From NCBI GenBank assembly GCA_902591645.1, contig CACJBM010000014.1:1-33294 (forward strand): 33,294 nucleotides of DNA, written 5' to 3'. The translations under genes and the position numbers were made by a program. Each line of letters begins with the position of its first letter. Position 1 is the stretch's first letter. Below the pieces are notes generated by a model. That model was not told the origin of the DNA. It ran no database searches and saw nothing but the letters and a program-made list of their open reading frames with translations. This DNA comes from an uncultured Verrucomicrobiota bacterium (GTDB lineage Bacteria; Verrucomicrobiota; Verrucomicrobiae; Verrucomicrobiales; DEV007). Of this stretch, positions 25,426 to 33,294 are shown piece by piece.

Positions 25426-26013
25426 TCATTGGTTAGGCAGTGGCAGGCCCTGAAGTTCATCCAAATCTATGCGAGCAAGCTTTATTGAAGCTTCAAGATT
25501 TTCGAATAATTGATCAGCCGATTGCTGTTTCCCTTCACTCTTTGCAAATTCGGCAGCTGCATAATAATTTTGGCGTGATGATTCAATGACCGGCTCCCAA
25601 ACTTCGCGGGAATGGCCTTCGAGCCTCATTAGCCAAGTAATATAATACTGAGCATTGGCAAGAGTTGATTTTGTATCGGCAGCCAACTGTGGTTCCGTGT
25701 TTTCATCTAGTGCTGATAGCATTGACAGAAGGTCCTTATAAGCTTCTGGGAGTTGTGAGCACTGCATCTGTGCTTTGGCTTTCTCTAAACGTAACCTGTT
25801 GCTTGTAGAAAAATTCTCCTTAGGCAATAAACTGATCGCTTCATCAAACTCGATCACAGCTTCAGCAAATTCCTTATTCATCAAGTGTTTCTCTGCCAAA
25901 TCAATGTGTGTGGTTACCTGGTCAATTTTAATGCTTTGTTGACCAGGACCAAAATGATACGCCGCCGCACCAAGTGGAACGAGTAGCCAAATAAAGATGA
26001 AGAACTTACGCAT
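25426..26013 (-). CDS. Membrane-anchored TPR-like protein of the MoxR operon (possible C-terminal recoding)
   Basis: A 195-residue protein with an N-terminal hydrophobic anchor (about 4-20, FFIFIWLLVPLGAAAYHF) and helical repeats such as AEKHLMNKEFAEAVIEFDEAISLLP (in two parts at 40-64), typical of a BatC-like TPR partner. The rest is helical and ends GLPLPNQ. The stop is TGA (25426-25428). In the same frame 38 more codons stay open, to a TGA at 25309-25311, giving a Gly/Lys/Pro-rich tail that begins RGCGSG. Many BatC-like proteins carry low-complexity tails, so the tail could be real if the UGA is recoded or the frame was recently broken. I annotate the gene to the first TGA. It lies 50 bases after the exporter gene. 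Confidence 0.75.
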   Translation of the reverse strand: MRKFFIFIWLLVPLGAAAYHFGPGQQSIKIDQVTTHIDLAEKHLMNKEFAEAVIEFDEAISLLPKENFSTSNRLRLEKAKAQMQCSQLPEAYKDLLSMLSALDENTEPQLAADTKSTLANAQYYITWLMRLEGHSREVWEPVIESSRQNYYAAAEFAKSEGKQQSADQLFENLEASIKLARIDLDELQGLPLPNQ

Positions 26014-26063
26014 GATTAAAGGGACGTTCTATTATGTTAGTCTTTGGACAGACATGTTCAAGT

Positions 26064-28295
26064 CTAAACCTTTTTGTTATGGAACAACTTTAAAAGTGAG
26101 GGGAGTATAATGAGATCAGCAATGAGCGCTGTACTAAGCGTTGCGCAAGCAACTGCAGTGAAAGCGCGATACATAGGAAGTGAACTGAAAAGAACACTTC
26201 CAAGACCGCAGAGCATGACAACCGTAGTAGCTATAAGGACCTGTCCTACACGCATAAAACTACATTCGAGGGCCTCATCCATATTGAGACCATTTCTTCT
26301 TTCGCTTTGGTAACGACTCAGGAAGTGGATTGCATCATCAGCAGCGATGCCGAGACAGATCGTGAAAGCACAAACAATTTCAAGAGATAGTGGTAATTTA
26401 AAGGCGGCTAAGACCGCAGCACATGCCAGTAGAGGAAATAGATTTGGAATCATGGCTATTAAGCCAATCCGCAAAGAACGGTAGGCGATTGTTATCATGA
26501 TGAGGATGATAATGGCTGCTGCAGCGAGGCTACGGGCTAAGTCATTAAGCATGCGATGGACGTATCGCCCCCAACCGACAGCTCCTCCAGCTAATCCAAA
26601 CTTATAATCAGGATTTTTCTCGCTTAGCTTCAGAAGTTTATTTTCTATTCTTTCATAGACGGGTGTGTATTGAGCGACTCCGAGGTCTTGTATCCTGGTA
26701 ATGACGACTGCCTTTTTAAGATCTGGACGGTAAAGGGGCTTAATTAAATCTGGAGGCGCTCGTTTCAGGAGAGGCATACGTAAAGAAAGATCTTTTCCAA
26801 GACCAGGGAGCGAGGAAAGTACTCCCCGTATCGATAAGGGTTGGCTCAAAAGTTCTTCCTCTTTAACTATCTCTTCGATGTTTGCAATGATAGGTACAGG
26901 GTCACTGTCATCGGATTCCCATTCGACAACTATGCGGATGGCTTGTATCCCTCCTAGGCTTTTATCGGCCTCTATGAGAGCTTCTCCACTTTCGCTTTTG
27001 TCTGGAAGTTGGTTGAGCAGATACATGTCTGGCTTAAGAGTCGAAGTTAGCCACCCAAAGAGAATTGTGAGAATAACAGAAACAGTTACTACCCACTTAG
27101 AGCGTTTAATGACAAGGCCAATGAATTGCAGGAAAAATTCTTTTCCTAGGGCGGACCCTAGTTGCAGAGATTTTTTTTCAGTTTCTATTTTGTGTTTGAA
27201 TGGCAACAGGCCAAGGAGTGGCAGTAAGAGAACCACGGCCATGAATGTGATCAGTGTGCCGACGGCACAGTCTCTTCCAAAGTCACTAATCATGTTTGCT
27301 TCTGCAACGGTGAGGGAAGCAAATCCCGCGGCAGTCGTTAAAGCTGACAACATGCATGGGAGTCCCAATTTACGCATTGAAGCTGCCATAGATTCTTTAG
27401 CAGAAGACCCTTCATTGAGTTCTCGACGAAACTGAAAAACAATGTGAGCGGCGTTAGTGAACCCAATCATTGTTAATATGATGGGCATGATCACCATAGA
27501 GAGGCTATTGAGGCGTTCATTAGTGAAGCCAAGCATTCCAATGGTCCAGAAGACGCCGACCGCGGGTGGCAAAGTGACTATTAGAGTCATCACTAAGCCG
27601 CGAAAGAAAATAAGAGCAAGTATTGCAGAAAGAACATAGCCTATGATTTGAAAGCGTAATTTTTCAGTTTTCATTGCATCACGGCGGGCAATATCTATCG
27701 GAACCCTCCCGGTCAGTTTAGCTTCCAGATTTGAACCCTTTAGAGCCTTGTTGCCCTCAGTTCTAATGAGACTAAGAACGTCGCCAATGTTTTGATTTTT
27801 TGTTAACTTCAAACTCAAAGGGACCAAGGAAGTGCGAGCGTCTGCAGACAATAAATTCCCCGCGACTATGGGATGATTTAGAGCCCTTTTCCGGCACGCC
27901 TTACGTTTTGAGTCAGAGTCATTTTTATCTGGAAACAATGGAAGCTTAAGTAGTCCAATTCCGTATGAGGGTATTTGATCAAAACTGAATGCCCGAGAGA
28001 CGGCGGGAATTTTTCTTACCGCTTTTAATAGATTCTTATAAGATGTGGCAGTACCCTTTTCAAATAAATCTCCATTGTCATTTTTATGAGTAATGAGTAT
28101 GAGAATTTCTGATCCGTCTGGCCCGAATTCGCGAGTCACTTTTTTGGTAAATTCGTAATCAGTTTTTGCGCGGGCACTTTTAATGTTTCGATCTCCACGC
28201 TCAGATAAGTTTCCGTAAAAAGAAAGACCGCTGATAACTGCAAATAAAGCAATCGCTAACCATGGGCGATGGACAGGGATTTCTGAAAATTTCAT
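26064..28295 (-). CDS. RND/MMPL-family exporter
   Basis: A 743-residue membrane protein with the two-fold repeat of the RND superfamily: one TM, a large periplasmic loop (about 29-215), five TM segments, then again TM, loop (about 425-590) and five TM. Typical stretches are IMPIILTMIGFTNAAHIVFQFRRE in the first half and CLGIAADDAIHFLSRYQSER in the second, the latter with two Asp in the membrane that fit a proton relay. Related proteins export lipids, hopanoids or other hydrophobic compounds. Its ATG overlaps the second VWA gene stop by four bases, which places an exporter inside a Bat-type operon. No membrane-fusion or outer-membrane partner is adjacent. Substrate unknown. Confidence 0.85.
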   Translation of the reverse strand: MKFSEIPVHRPWLAIALFAVISGLSFYGNLSERGDRNIKSARAKTDYEFTKKVTREFGPDGSEILILITHKNDNGDLFEKGTATSYKNLLKAVRKIPAVSRAFSFDQIPSYGIGLLKLPLFPDKNDSDSKRKACRKRALNHPIVAGNLLSADARTSLVPLSLKLTKNQNIGDVLSLIRTEGNKALKGSNLEAKLTGRVPIDIARRDAMKTEKLRFQIIGYVLSAILALIFFRGLVMTLIVTLPPAVGVFWTIGMLGFTNERLNSLSMVIMPIILTMIGFTNAAHIVFQFRRELNEGSSAKESMAASMRKLGLPCMLSALTTAAGFASLTVAEANMISDFGRDCAVGTLITFMAVVLLLPLLGLLPFKHKIETEKKSLQLGSALGKEFFLQFIGLVIKRSKWVVTVSVILTILFGWLTSTLKPDMYLLNQLPDKSESGEALIEADKSLGGIQAIRIVVEWESDDSDPVPIIANIEEIVKEEELLSQPLSIRGVLSSLPGLGKDLSLRMPLLKRAPPDLIKPLYRPDLKKAVVITRIQDLGVAQYTPVYERIENKLLKLSEKNPDYKFGLAGGAVGWGRYVHRMLNDLARSLAAAAIIILIMITIAYRSLRIGLIAMIPNLFPLLACAAVLAAFKLPLSLEIVCAFTICLGIAADDAIHFLSRYQSERRNGLNMDEALECSFMRVGQVLIATTVVMLCGLGSVLFSSLPMYRAFTAVACATLSTALIADLIILPSLLKLFHNKKV

Positions 28296-29275
28296 TTTTT
28301 ACTACCCGAATTTGATCGGATCCCGACACGCCATTGAGTGCCAAAAGAATTTAATATGAAAGGGAGTGAAGCTAGAACCAGAGCAGATATTCCTATCGCT
28401 ATCAAAGCGTATTCTCGCCTAGTCATTTTTTCGAGGGCGCTTTTTTCTTCAACTGATACGAGAGATGAAATTGTTTCGCTTGGGATATGTTTCACGTTTC
28501 CATCATGGTAAGTGCCATTAAGCCGTAAAGCTATCTGCCTAAGAGTTGAGGCATCCTGTTTGGAGTTTTGGCCGTCCAGGAAGGTTCCCTTTATTGGATC
28601 GCCTACTCCAATAACCAATATCCCATTGACGGATCTTGGCATCTTCGGAATTCCTATGGAAGGAACAGTATCACCGTCCGAAAGTAGAACAATCGTTGTG
28701 CTGTCTTGGCGCCATTCACTAGAAATTTCGGCGGCAAGATTGAGCCCATCAAAGAGATGAGTTTTACCGGCTTCAAATGCAGTATACATGTCCATACTAT
28801 CAAGAAAATTTCGAACTACTTCTGCGTCTTTAGTATCTACAACGACCGGTTTTGCTCCGTTATATACCGCTATCAGGGAAAGCCTCATTTGTTCGACCCT
28901 GACCCTTTTAAAAAATGATTCCATTAATTCAAAAGCGCGTTCCCGCCTTCTCTTTACTCCTCCCTCACCAGCGTCTTTTATTTTCATGCTCGGAGACACG
29001 TCGAGAACAATTACAATGTGACGTATTTCATCAGGATCAACTGCTTGGGCTTTGTGAACCTTAGGCTGGATAGTTAAAAGAGTAGTAAGTCCCCAGATTC
29101 CTAAGGATAGAGCCACACATCTTGCTACCGGCGCTATTCGAGCCCATGATGAAGGAAGGGCCGAAGGGCCGAAGGATAAGGTCGCAATGTTTTTGATACG
29201 GCGTGAATGTATCATCTCAGCCCCAATTGTAAGTACTAGTGCAGCTAACGCTGAAATTTCCGGATTCACTACCAT
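28292..29275 (-). CDS. VWA-domain membrane protein, BatB-like
   Basis: A 327-residue protein with N-terminal membrane segments (about 8-22 and 50-68), a von Willebrand A domain and a C-terminal membrane segment (about 292-312). The metal-ion-dependent adhesion site is present: DVSPSM (92-97), the Thr of GKTHLFDG and LLSDGDT. The VWA domain should face the periplasm. The start overlaps the stop of the upstream VWA gene by seven bases, and the exporter gene overlaps its own stop. Two VWA genes in tandem after MoxR and DUF58 is the BatA-BatB arrangement linked to stress tolerance and envelope integrity in other bacteria; the exact role here is not known. Confidence 0.85.
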   Translation of the reverse strand: MVVNPEISALAALVLTIGAEMIHSRRIKNIATLSFGPSALPSSWARIAPVARCVALSLGIWGLTTLLTIQPKVHKAQAVDPDEIRHIVIVLDVSPSMKIKDAGEGGVKRRRERAFELMESFFKRVRVEQMRLSLIAVYNGAKPVVVDTKDAEVVRNFLDSMDMYTAFEAGKTHLFDGLNLAAEISSEWRQDSTTIVLLSDGDTVPSIGIPKMPRSVNGILVIGVGDPIKGTFLDGQNSKQDASTLRQIALRLNGTYHDGNVKHIPSETISSLVSVEEKSALEKMTRREYALIAIGISALVLASLPFILNSFGTQWRVGIRSNSGSKK

Positions 29276-30189
29276 GGTGTATAACGTAAACCGAAGAGAC
29301 TCATTAAAAACATTAAGGCTATGGAGGTTCCTGCCATCACATAGGGTTTAAAATTGTCCATCGATTCGGCACCTATCCTCTCGATTTTAGTTTTCTGCAT
29401 TTTGTCAATTCGAGCGAATATTTCTTTTAGAGCCAATGGATCGCCAGCTGCAAAAACTTCACCGCCGGTCCGATTAGTTATGGTTAATAACTGTGCCGGA
29501 GGTGATCCAGGTGCAATGTGAATGGCATATGTAGAAATATTATTAGCTACAAGTTTATTGGCTATCTCAATGTCTTTACCGCCTCCAAGATCAGCACTGT
29601 AGCCGTCTGATAAAAGAATAATGAGGCGATCACCTTCTTCGCGTTCAACTAACAATTTTGAGCACTCCTCAAGGGCCAGACCGATTTTAGTTCCGCCTCT
29701 AAACCAAATAGGCAAACGTGTAGGGCCTAAAAAATCGGTTGCATATCCGAATGCTGACGGATCAGAAGTCAGACGTATCCAGTGTAAGAAATGATCTCCG
29801 AAAACAGTTAACCCAAAAGCATCTTCTTCACGATAGTTAATGAATTCATTGATTGCTTCCATGGCTGCCTCGTAACGGTTACCATCGCCAAAAGGCGCCG
29901 TCATGCTGCCGGACACATCAAGAGCAAATTGAATATTGGTTAATCTTTTTTTAGTTTTTGGATCGGAGAGTTGTTGAGGTCCGGCCAGGAGCAGTACCGC
30001 AATTGCTAATAACAATGCTGGGAATGAGGAAGTCACTTTAAGTATGTATTCCCATCGGCGATTGCGGGTCATTAGTGATTCATCTACCGGTATTACTACC
30101 TGATGGCCATGGCCATTTTTGCGCCAGATCCAGAACAGTAACGCGGCCGGAATCGCAAGCAAAATGAGGACTGGAGAGTGGACAAACAT
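29269..30189 (-). CDS. VWA-domain membrane protein, BatA-like
   Basis: A 306-residue protein. Membrane segments lie at about 5-22, 55-70 and 284-300; the VWA domain between them has the complete MIDAS: DVSGSM (91-96), T167 in GGTKIG and D195 in LLSDGYS. The N-terminal hairpin with VIPVDESLM between the first two membrane segments is typical of BatA/BatB (aerotolerance) proteins. The gene follows the small one-TM protein by 22 bases and overlaps the next VWA gene. In such operons the MoxR ATPase is thought to act on VWA proteins as a chaperone or remodeller; that link is established for the family in general and inferred here. Confidence 0.87.
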   Translation of the reverse strand: MFVHSPVLILLAIPAALLFWIWRKNGHGHQVVIPVDESLMTRNRRWEYILKVTSSFPALLLAIAVLLLAGPQQLSDPKTKKRLTNIQFALDVSGSMTAPFGDGNRYEAAMEAINEFINYREEDAFGLTVFGDHFLHWIRLTSDPSAFGYATDFLGPTRLPIWFRGGTKIGLALEECSKLLVEREEGDRLIILLSDGYSADLGGGKDIEIANKLVANNISTYAIHIAPGSPPAQLLTITNRTGGEVFAAGDPLALKEIFARIDKMQKTKIERIGAESMDNFKPYVMAGTSIALMFLMSLFGLRYTPW

Positions 30190-30211
30190 TTAGTAGATAT
30201 TTTTCTATCGT

Positions 30212-31003
30212 TCAGTCAACTTTTGGTTTCTGGTAAGGCTTGAGCAGAGTTTCTAAATCAGAAGGCTCTTCTGGATTTGGACAATGGAACCAAGACTCAA
30301 GTTTTTCGAACAGAGGTGCCGCTTCTGGGTTCGATTTAATTTTAGATAGTGCCGTGCTAGGCGATTCATTCGAGAGATTCATTCGCTGACTCCAAAAAAT
30401 AATAAGTGTCCTTTCTAGTCTTGCTTGACCTTCTTTTCCAAGTTTTCCTTTTTTAGCAGCTTCTACTAGAGGTCGTAAACTTTCTGCCGGGCTGAGCACT
30501 TCAGGAGTAGAAGACTCCATCAAGTTCAATCTTTTACGAGCACCAAATATCAGTACTAGGAACCCTATTAACCAGAAAGCAGCTCCAAAGATCACTAGAT
30601 GTTTGTATTTTATGAAACGAGGTAATTTTCCATCGTCTGGTGGATTGGGTCTAATCCGTTCTGGTGCTAAGGATGATTTGAACATTACCGGCAGCTTAGG
30701 CTGATCAGTTCTTGGCTTGTTATCCTTGCCTTGTAAATAATCGCCCAGATCAAAGGACCCTGCTTCTAATCCATAATATTCAAAATCGTATCGAAAAGCG
30801 TTACCATGCGGATAAACCGATTTGATACGTAAGACAATGGCTGATTCTTTACTCAGGGGCTTAGCTTCCACTTCAGGACCTGGAATGACGTAATCTTTTA
30901 TCTGCATTTTGATGCCAATGGGAGCGGCTTCTCGTTGCAGCTCCTTGGCCATGAGGCACGGAAGGGTAAAAAATAAAATGCCAATAAACAGTGATCTTTT
31001 CAT
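30212..31003 (-). CDS. Small exported one-TM protein of the MoxR operon
   Basis: A 263-residue protein with a signal peptide (about 1-19, LFFTLPCLMAKE), a periplasmic beta-rich domain (about 25-115), one membrane segment (about 134-155, HLVIFGAAFWLIGFLVLIFGA) and a cytoplasmic helical tail of about 108 residues (SLRPLVEAAKKGKLGKEGQA and so on). Its position between DUF58 and the VWA genes is where BatD- or DUF4381-like proteins occur in related operons, and the topology agrees, but I see no firm family motif. It starts two bases after the DUF58 stop, so translation is probably coupled. Confidence 0.7.
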   Translation of the reverse strand: MKRSLFIGILFFTLPCLMAKELQREAAPIGIKMQIKDYVIPGPEVEAKPLSKESAIVLRIKSVYPHGNAFRYDFEYYGLEAGSFDLGDYLQGKDNKPRTDQPKLPVMFKSSLAPERIRPNPPDDGKLPRFIKYKHLVIFGAAFWLIGFLVLIFGARKRLNLMESSTPEVLSPAESLRPLVEAAKKGKLGKEGQARLERTLIIFWSQRMNLSNESPSTALSKIKSNPEAAPLFEKLESWFHCPNPEEPSDLETLLKPYQKPKVD

Positions 31004-31005
31004 GG

Positions 31006-31893
31006 CTAGCGCGTTCCTCGACTAAGTACAGCGCGAGATTTAAAAAAATGACGCAATTTATGAGCTATTGGTTCATTGGTGAGCAGTTGTAAGTAATCAA
31101 TGCCGGACTTTTTTAGTTCCTCAGCAATAAATTTAGAATCAGTGAGTTTGACTCTGTTTTTTGTGATTCCTGTGTTTCCGGTTTCGGCTTCTCTTGTTTT
31201 CACAAATCCAGCACCTTGTATCCCTGATTCTATTGGATCAATCAGCTGGAGGGCAACGCAATCATGTTTTTGTGCTGCGAGTTTGAGTGCCGGCATGGCT
31301 GTAGAATCGTGCAGATCTGATATGATAATAATCATAGACCGGCTCGTTAAAATTGGCATAAGCTCGGCCAAACGAGTGCCTACGCGGGTTGGTTCATCGA
31401 CACGATAGGACCGCAGTTTAAGTATCCATTGCAGTATGCGGTCAGCAGATAGACTTGGCTTTACAAATAAATCACGACCCCCTGCTCCAATCACTCCTAC
31501 TGGACTTATTCGATCTAATGCGGCGAATGCGATCCCTCCAGCGATTCTTATGGCCGATGAGTACTTACTAATATTTGTGGAAGAAATTGTCATCGAAGCG
31601 GATGTATCGATGAGCAAGTAAATGGGCATTTGTTTTGGAGCTTCGTATTCCTTAACGTGAAATTTTCCTGTACGGGCAGTGACTTTCCAATCTATTGATT
31701 TGATAGGGTCGCCAATCTGATAGGCTCTTGATTGTACATATTCTATTCCAGATCCGAGAAACGTAGACCGGTCGCTACCGTATCCTATATCATCGGCCAA
31801 TTTCTTTATAGCGATGATGAATTGTCGTGAGTCAATTGGATCGCAGGAATCGAGGAATTTTTCAGTCATCTGCAGAATAGAATTCGGCGCCAA
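31006..31893 (-). CDS. DUF58-domain protein
   Basis: A 295-residue cytoplasmic protein. The DUF58 signature is at about 58-82 (YQIGDPIKSIDWKVTARTG then FHVKEYEAP), followed by a VWA-like fold with DTSASM at 96-101 and IIISDLHD later. It lacks membrane segments. Proteins of this family are found directly after MoxR ATPases and are thought to be their adaptors or targets. It starts about 26 bases after the MoxR stop. The family is sure; the molecular action is poorly known in general. Confidence 0.9.
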   Translation of the reverse strand: MAPNSILQMTEKFLDSCDPIDSRQFIIAIKKLADDIGYGSDRSTFLGSGIEYVQSRAYQIGDPIKSIDWKVTARTGKFHVKEYEAPKQMPIYLLIDTSASMTISSTNISKYSSAIRIAGGIAFAALDRISPVGVIGAGGRDLFVKPSLSADRILQWILKLRSYRVDEPTRVGTRLAELMPILTSRSMIIIISDLHDSTAMPALKLAAQKHDCVALQLIDPIESGIQGAGFVKTREAETGNTGITKNRVKLTDSKFIAEELKKSGIDYLQLLTNEPIAHKLRHFFKSRAVLSRGTR

Positions 31894-31919
31894 AATGGAT
31901 GAGATAATTATAAATGATA

Positions 31920-32897
31920 TTATCCCATAGTTGTTAGAATGTCTTCTAAGACATCTATAGTACTCATACCTTCGGCTAAAGCTTCGTAATTGAGGCGCAT
32001 ACGGTGCAGGAGGACATCCTCAGCTAACGCAAACAAATCTTCAGGTATTGCGTAGTCTCGTCCATGAATGAGCGCTCGTGCCCGTGCACCTTTAATGAGT
32101 GCTATGCCAGCTCTGGGACTTGCTCCGAGTTCAATGTGTGAATGATTCCGGGTCCGACTAATGAGCTCAACGACATGTTTAATGAAGACTTCGCTAACGT
32201 GGATTTTGTGTACGGCATCAATTACGGAAATTAAGTCTTTAGGTTCTCCGACAGGATCTTTGGAAACAACGTCAAATTCAGTGTTGGCCACGGCTCCTCC
32301 CTCTTCTTTTTGAATGCCAAGATTCAAGTTCCTAGTTAAAATTTCCTCTTCTTCGACTGGGGTCGGATATTGGAGTCGATGACATAACATGAACCGATCG
32401 AGTTGAGCTTCGGGCAATTCAAATGTACCACTTTGTTCGATGGGATTTTGTGTTGCAATAACAAGGAAGGGCACTGGAAGACGATACGTATTGTCTCCGA
32501 TGGTAACTTTGCGCTCTTGCATGGCTTCTAGTAGCGCTCCTTGAACTTTTGGAGCTGCGCGATTTATTTCATCTGCAAGCAGAAGGTTAGTAAATATAGG
32601 GCCTTTATGTGTAGTGAATTGTCCACTCGCCTGGTCAAGAATTTCGGAGCCGAGAATGTCCGATGGTAATAAATCGATAGTAAATTGGATTCTAGAGAAA
32701 TCTAAGTGAATGGCTTTGCCGAGGGCATTTACTAGGAGAGTCTTTGCAAGTCCTGGCATCCCTTGGAGCAGAATATGCCCGCTAGTGAAGAGAGCAATGA
32801 GCAAGCGCTCTACTACGTCATTTTGACCAACAACGACATTTGATACCTGTTCACGGATTGCTTGAATGTAAGATGCGTGATTGTTATAACTAACCAT
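31920..32897 (-). CDS. MoxR-family AAA+ ATPase
   Basis: A 325-residue AAA+ protein. Walker A is GMPGLAKT (46-53), Walker B is LLLADE (105-110), followed by INRAAPKVQGALLEAMQE, sensor 1 ATQNP and the arginine-finger region EAQLDRFM; the C-terminal lid (SPRAGIALIKGARARALIHG) is typical. MoxR proteins are chaperone-like ATPases that help activate or assemble VWA-containing complexes. It is the first gene of the eight-gene minus-strand unit ending at 21519. The upstream 96 bases contain TATACT at about 32935-32940, a possible -10, with a poor -35. Confidence 0.93.
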   Translation of the reverse strand: MVSYNNHASYIQAIREQVSNVVVGQNDVVERLLIALFTSGHILLQGMPGLAKTLLVNALGKAIHLDFSRIQFTIDLLPSDILGSEILDQASGQFTTHKGPIFTNLLLADEINRAAPKVQGALLEAMQERKVTIGDNTYRLPVPFLVIATQNPIEQSGTFELPEAQLDRFMLCHRLQYPTPVEEEEILTRNLNLGIQKEEGGAVANTEFDVVSKDPVGEPKDLISVIDAVHKIHVSEVFIKHVVELISRTRNHSHIELGASPRAGIALIKGARARALIHGRDYAIPEDLFALAEDVLLHRMRLNYEALAEGMSTIDVLEDILTTMG

Positions 32898-32993
32898 TTT
32901 ACTAGGACAGGACTAGAGAGATTGTTTATCCTAGTATAGGTTTGCTCCTTTTCAGATAAGAAAATGAGAAAATTATAATTTTATTGAGAAGTG

Positions 32994-33294
32994 TTAAGAG
33001 CGCTCCTCAATGGGGAGTATAGGAGGTTGAGAATCAGCTCCGATATAATCTGTCAGTGGACGATAAAGGCGGTTATCATCAAGCTGTTCTAATACTTGAG
33101 CGGTCCATCCACTTGCCCTGCTAATGGCAAATATAGGGGTAAATAGATCCGTTGGTATTCCTAGACTGTAATAAACTGTCGCAGAATAAAAATCAACATT
33201 AGCATTCAGCCCTTTGCGCTCCTTCATGATGTTCGCTATGCGTTCCGACATATTGATCCATTTTGGATCTCCAAGTTCTTCAGTTAGCTTAATT
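32994..33294 (-). CDS. gltA: Citrate synthase, C-terminal part (runs off right edge)
   Basis: The last 99 or so codons of a citrate synthase; the frame is open to the window edge. Marks: LGDPKWINMSERI, the ERKGLNANVDFYSA stretch with the catalytic Asp (equivalent to D362 in E. coli), GIPTDLFTPIFAISRASGWTA and the C-terminal NRLYRPLTDYIG with substrate-binding Arg. The enzyme condenses oxaloacetate and acetyl-CoA at the entry of the TCA cycle. It ends TAA, about 97 bases before moxR on the same strand. An AT-only palindrome AAAATTATAATTTT (32969-32982) follows the stop; it is weak as a terminator. Confidence 0.93.
   Translation of the reverse strand, partial: IKLTEELGDPKWINMSERIANIMKERKGLNANVDFYSATVYYSLGIPTDLFTPIFAISRASGWTAQVLEQLDDNRLYRPLTDYIGADSQPPILPIEERS

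Noticed and set aside
25248..25460. A 70-codon minus-strand ORF ending directly before the 1242-residue gene
   Set aside because: It overlaps the previous gene's end, has no recognisable motif, and its openness is explained by local GC richness. Kept only as a remark on the GC-rich island.
26878..27435. A 185-codon plus-strand ORF inside the RND exporter
   Set aside because: It is antisense to a well-supported membrane protein gene, with Arg/Ser-rich composition typical of a shadow frame.
1..33294. tRNA, rRNA, CRISPR, insertion sequences, integrase or phage genes
   Set aside because: None was seen when reading both strands: no T-loop-like tRNA ends, no regularly spaced repeats, no transposase motifs.

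Overview
The window comes from an AT-rich bacterial chromosome. It is most likely a member of the PVC group, probably a marine Verrucomicrobiota or a relative. This is an inference from several traits: a beta-sandwich domain typical of Verrucomicrobiota and Planctomycetota inserted in a TPR protein, tandem spermidine-synthase-like membrane proteins, a MoxR/DUF58/double-VWA operon that also carries an RND exporter, few clear Shine-Dalgarno sequences and several TTG/GTG starts. No rRNA, tRNA, CRISPR array, insertion sequence or phage gene was recognised; this looks like core chromosome.

Layout. Positions 1-5247 (minus strand) hold, in transcription order: serS, a 58-residue membrane miniprotein, nadC overlapping birA, a soluble histidine kinase, a peroxiredoxin and the start of an FHA-domain protein. 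The peroxiredoxin is the most striking gene. Its peroxidatic cysteine codon is an in-frame TGA (738-740), the protein homology continues without a break on both sides, and a stem-loop resembling a bacterial SECIS follows. It is therefore read as a selenocysteine-containing typical 2-Cys peroxiredoxin (285-884), not as two fragments. Positions 5483-8632 (plus) hold two tandem spermidine-synthase-like membrane proteins and folA. Positions 8709-18273 (minus) are a tight operon: a TPR/beta-sandwich protein, an alpha-2-macroglobulin with an intact thioester motif, and penicillin-binding protein 1C. This is an expanded version of the known pbpC-yfhM pair.

Positions 18539-21471 (plus) form a housekeeping run: ruvX, separate coaC and coaB, an inositol-monophosphatase family gene and ispF. 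Positions 21519-32897 (minus) form a MoxR-associated operon: MoxR ATPase, DUF58 protein, a small signal-peptide/one-TM protein, two VWA proteins (BatA/BatB-like), an RND/MMPL exporter, a short membrane-anchored protein and a 1242-residue envelope protein of unknown function. The right edge holds the 3' end of citrate synthase.

The second unusual spot is at 25300-25428. The short membrane-anchored gene ends in a TGA that is followed, in frame, by 38 open codons rich in Gly, Lys and Pro, within a locally GC-rich patch (about 75 of 120 bases G or C). A hairpin with a GGUC apical loop sits 27 nt after the TGA. It could be a second recoded UGA, a structured RNA element between operon genes, or a decayed C-terminal tail. 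The sequence alone does not decide.
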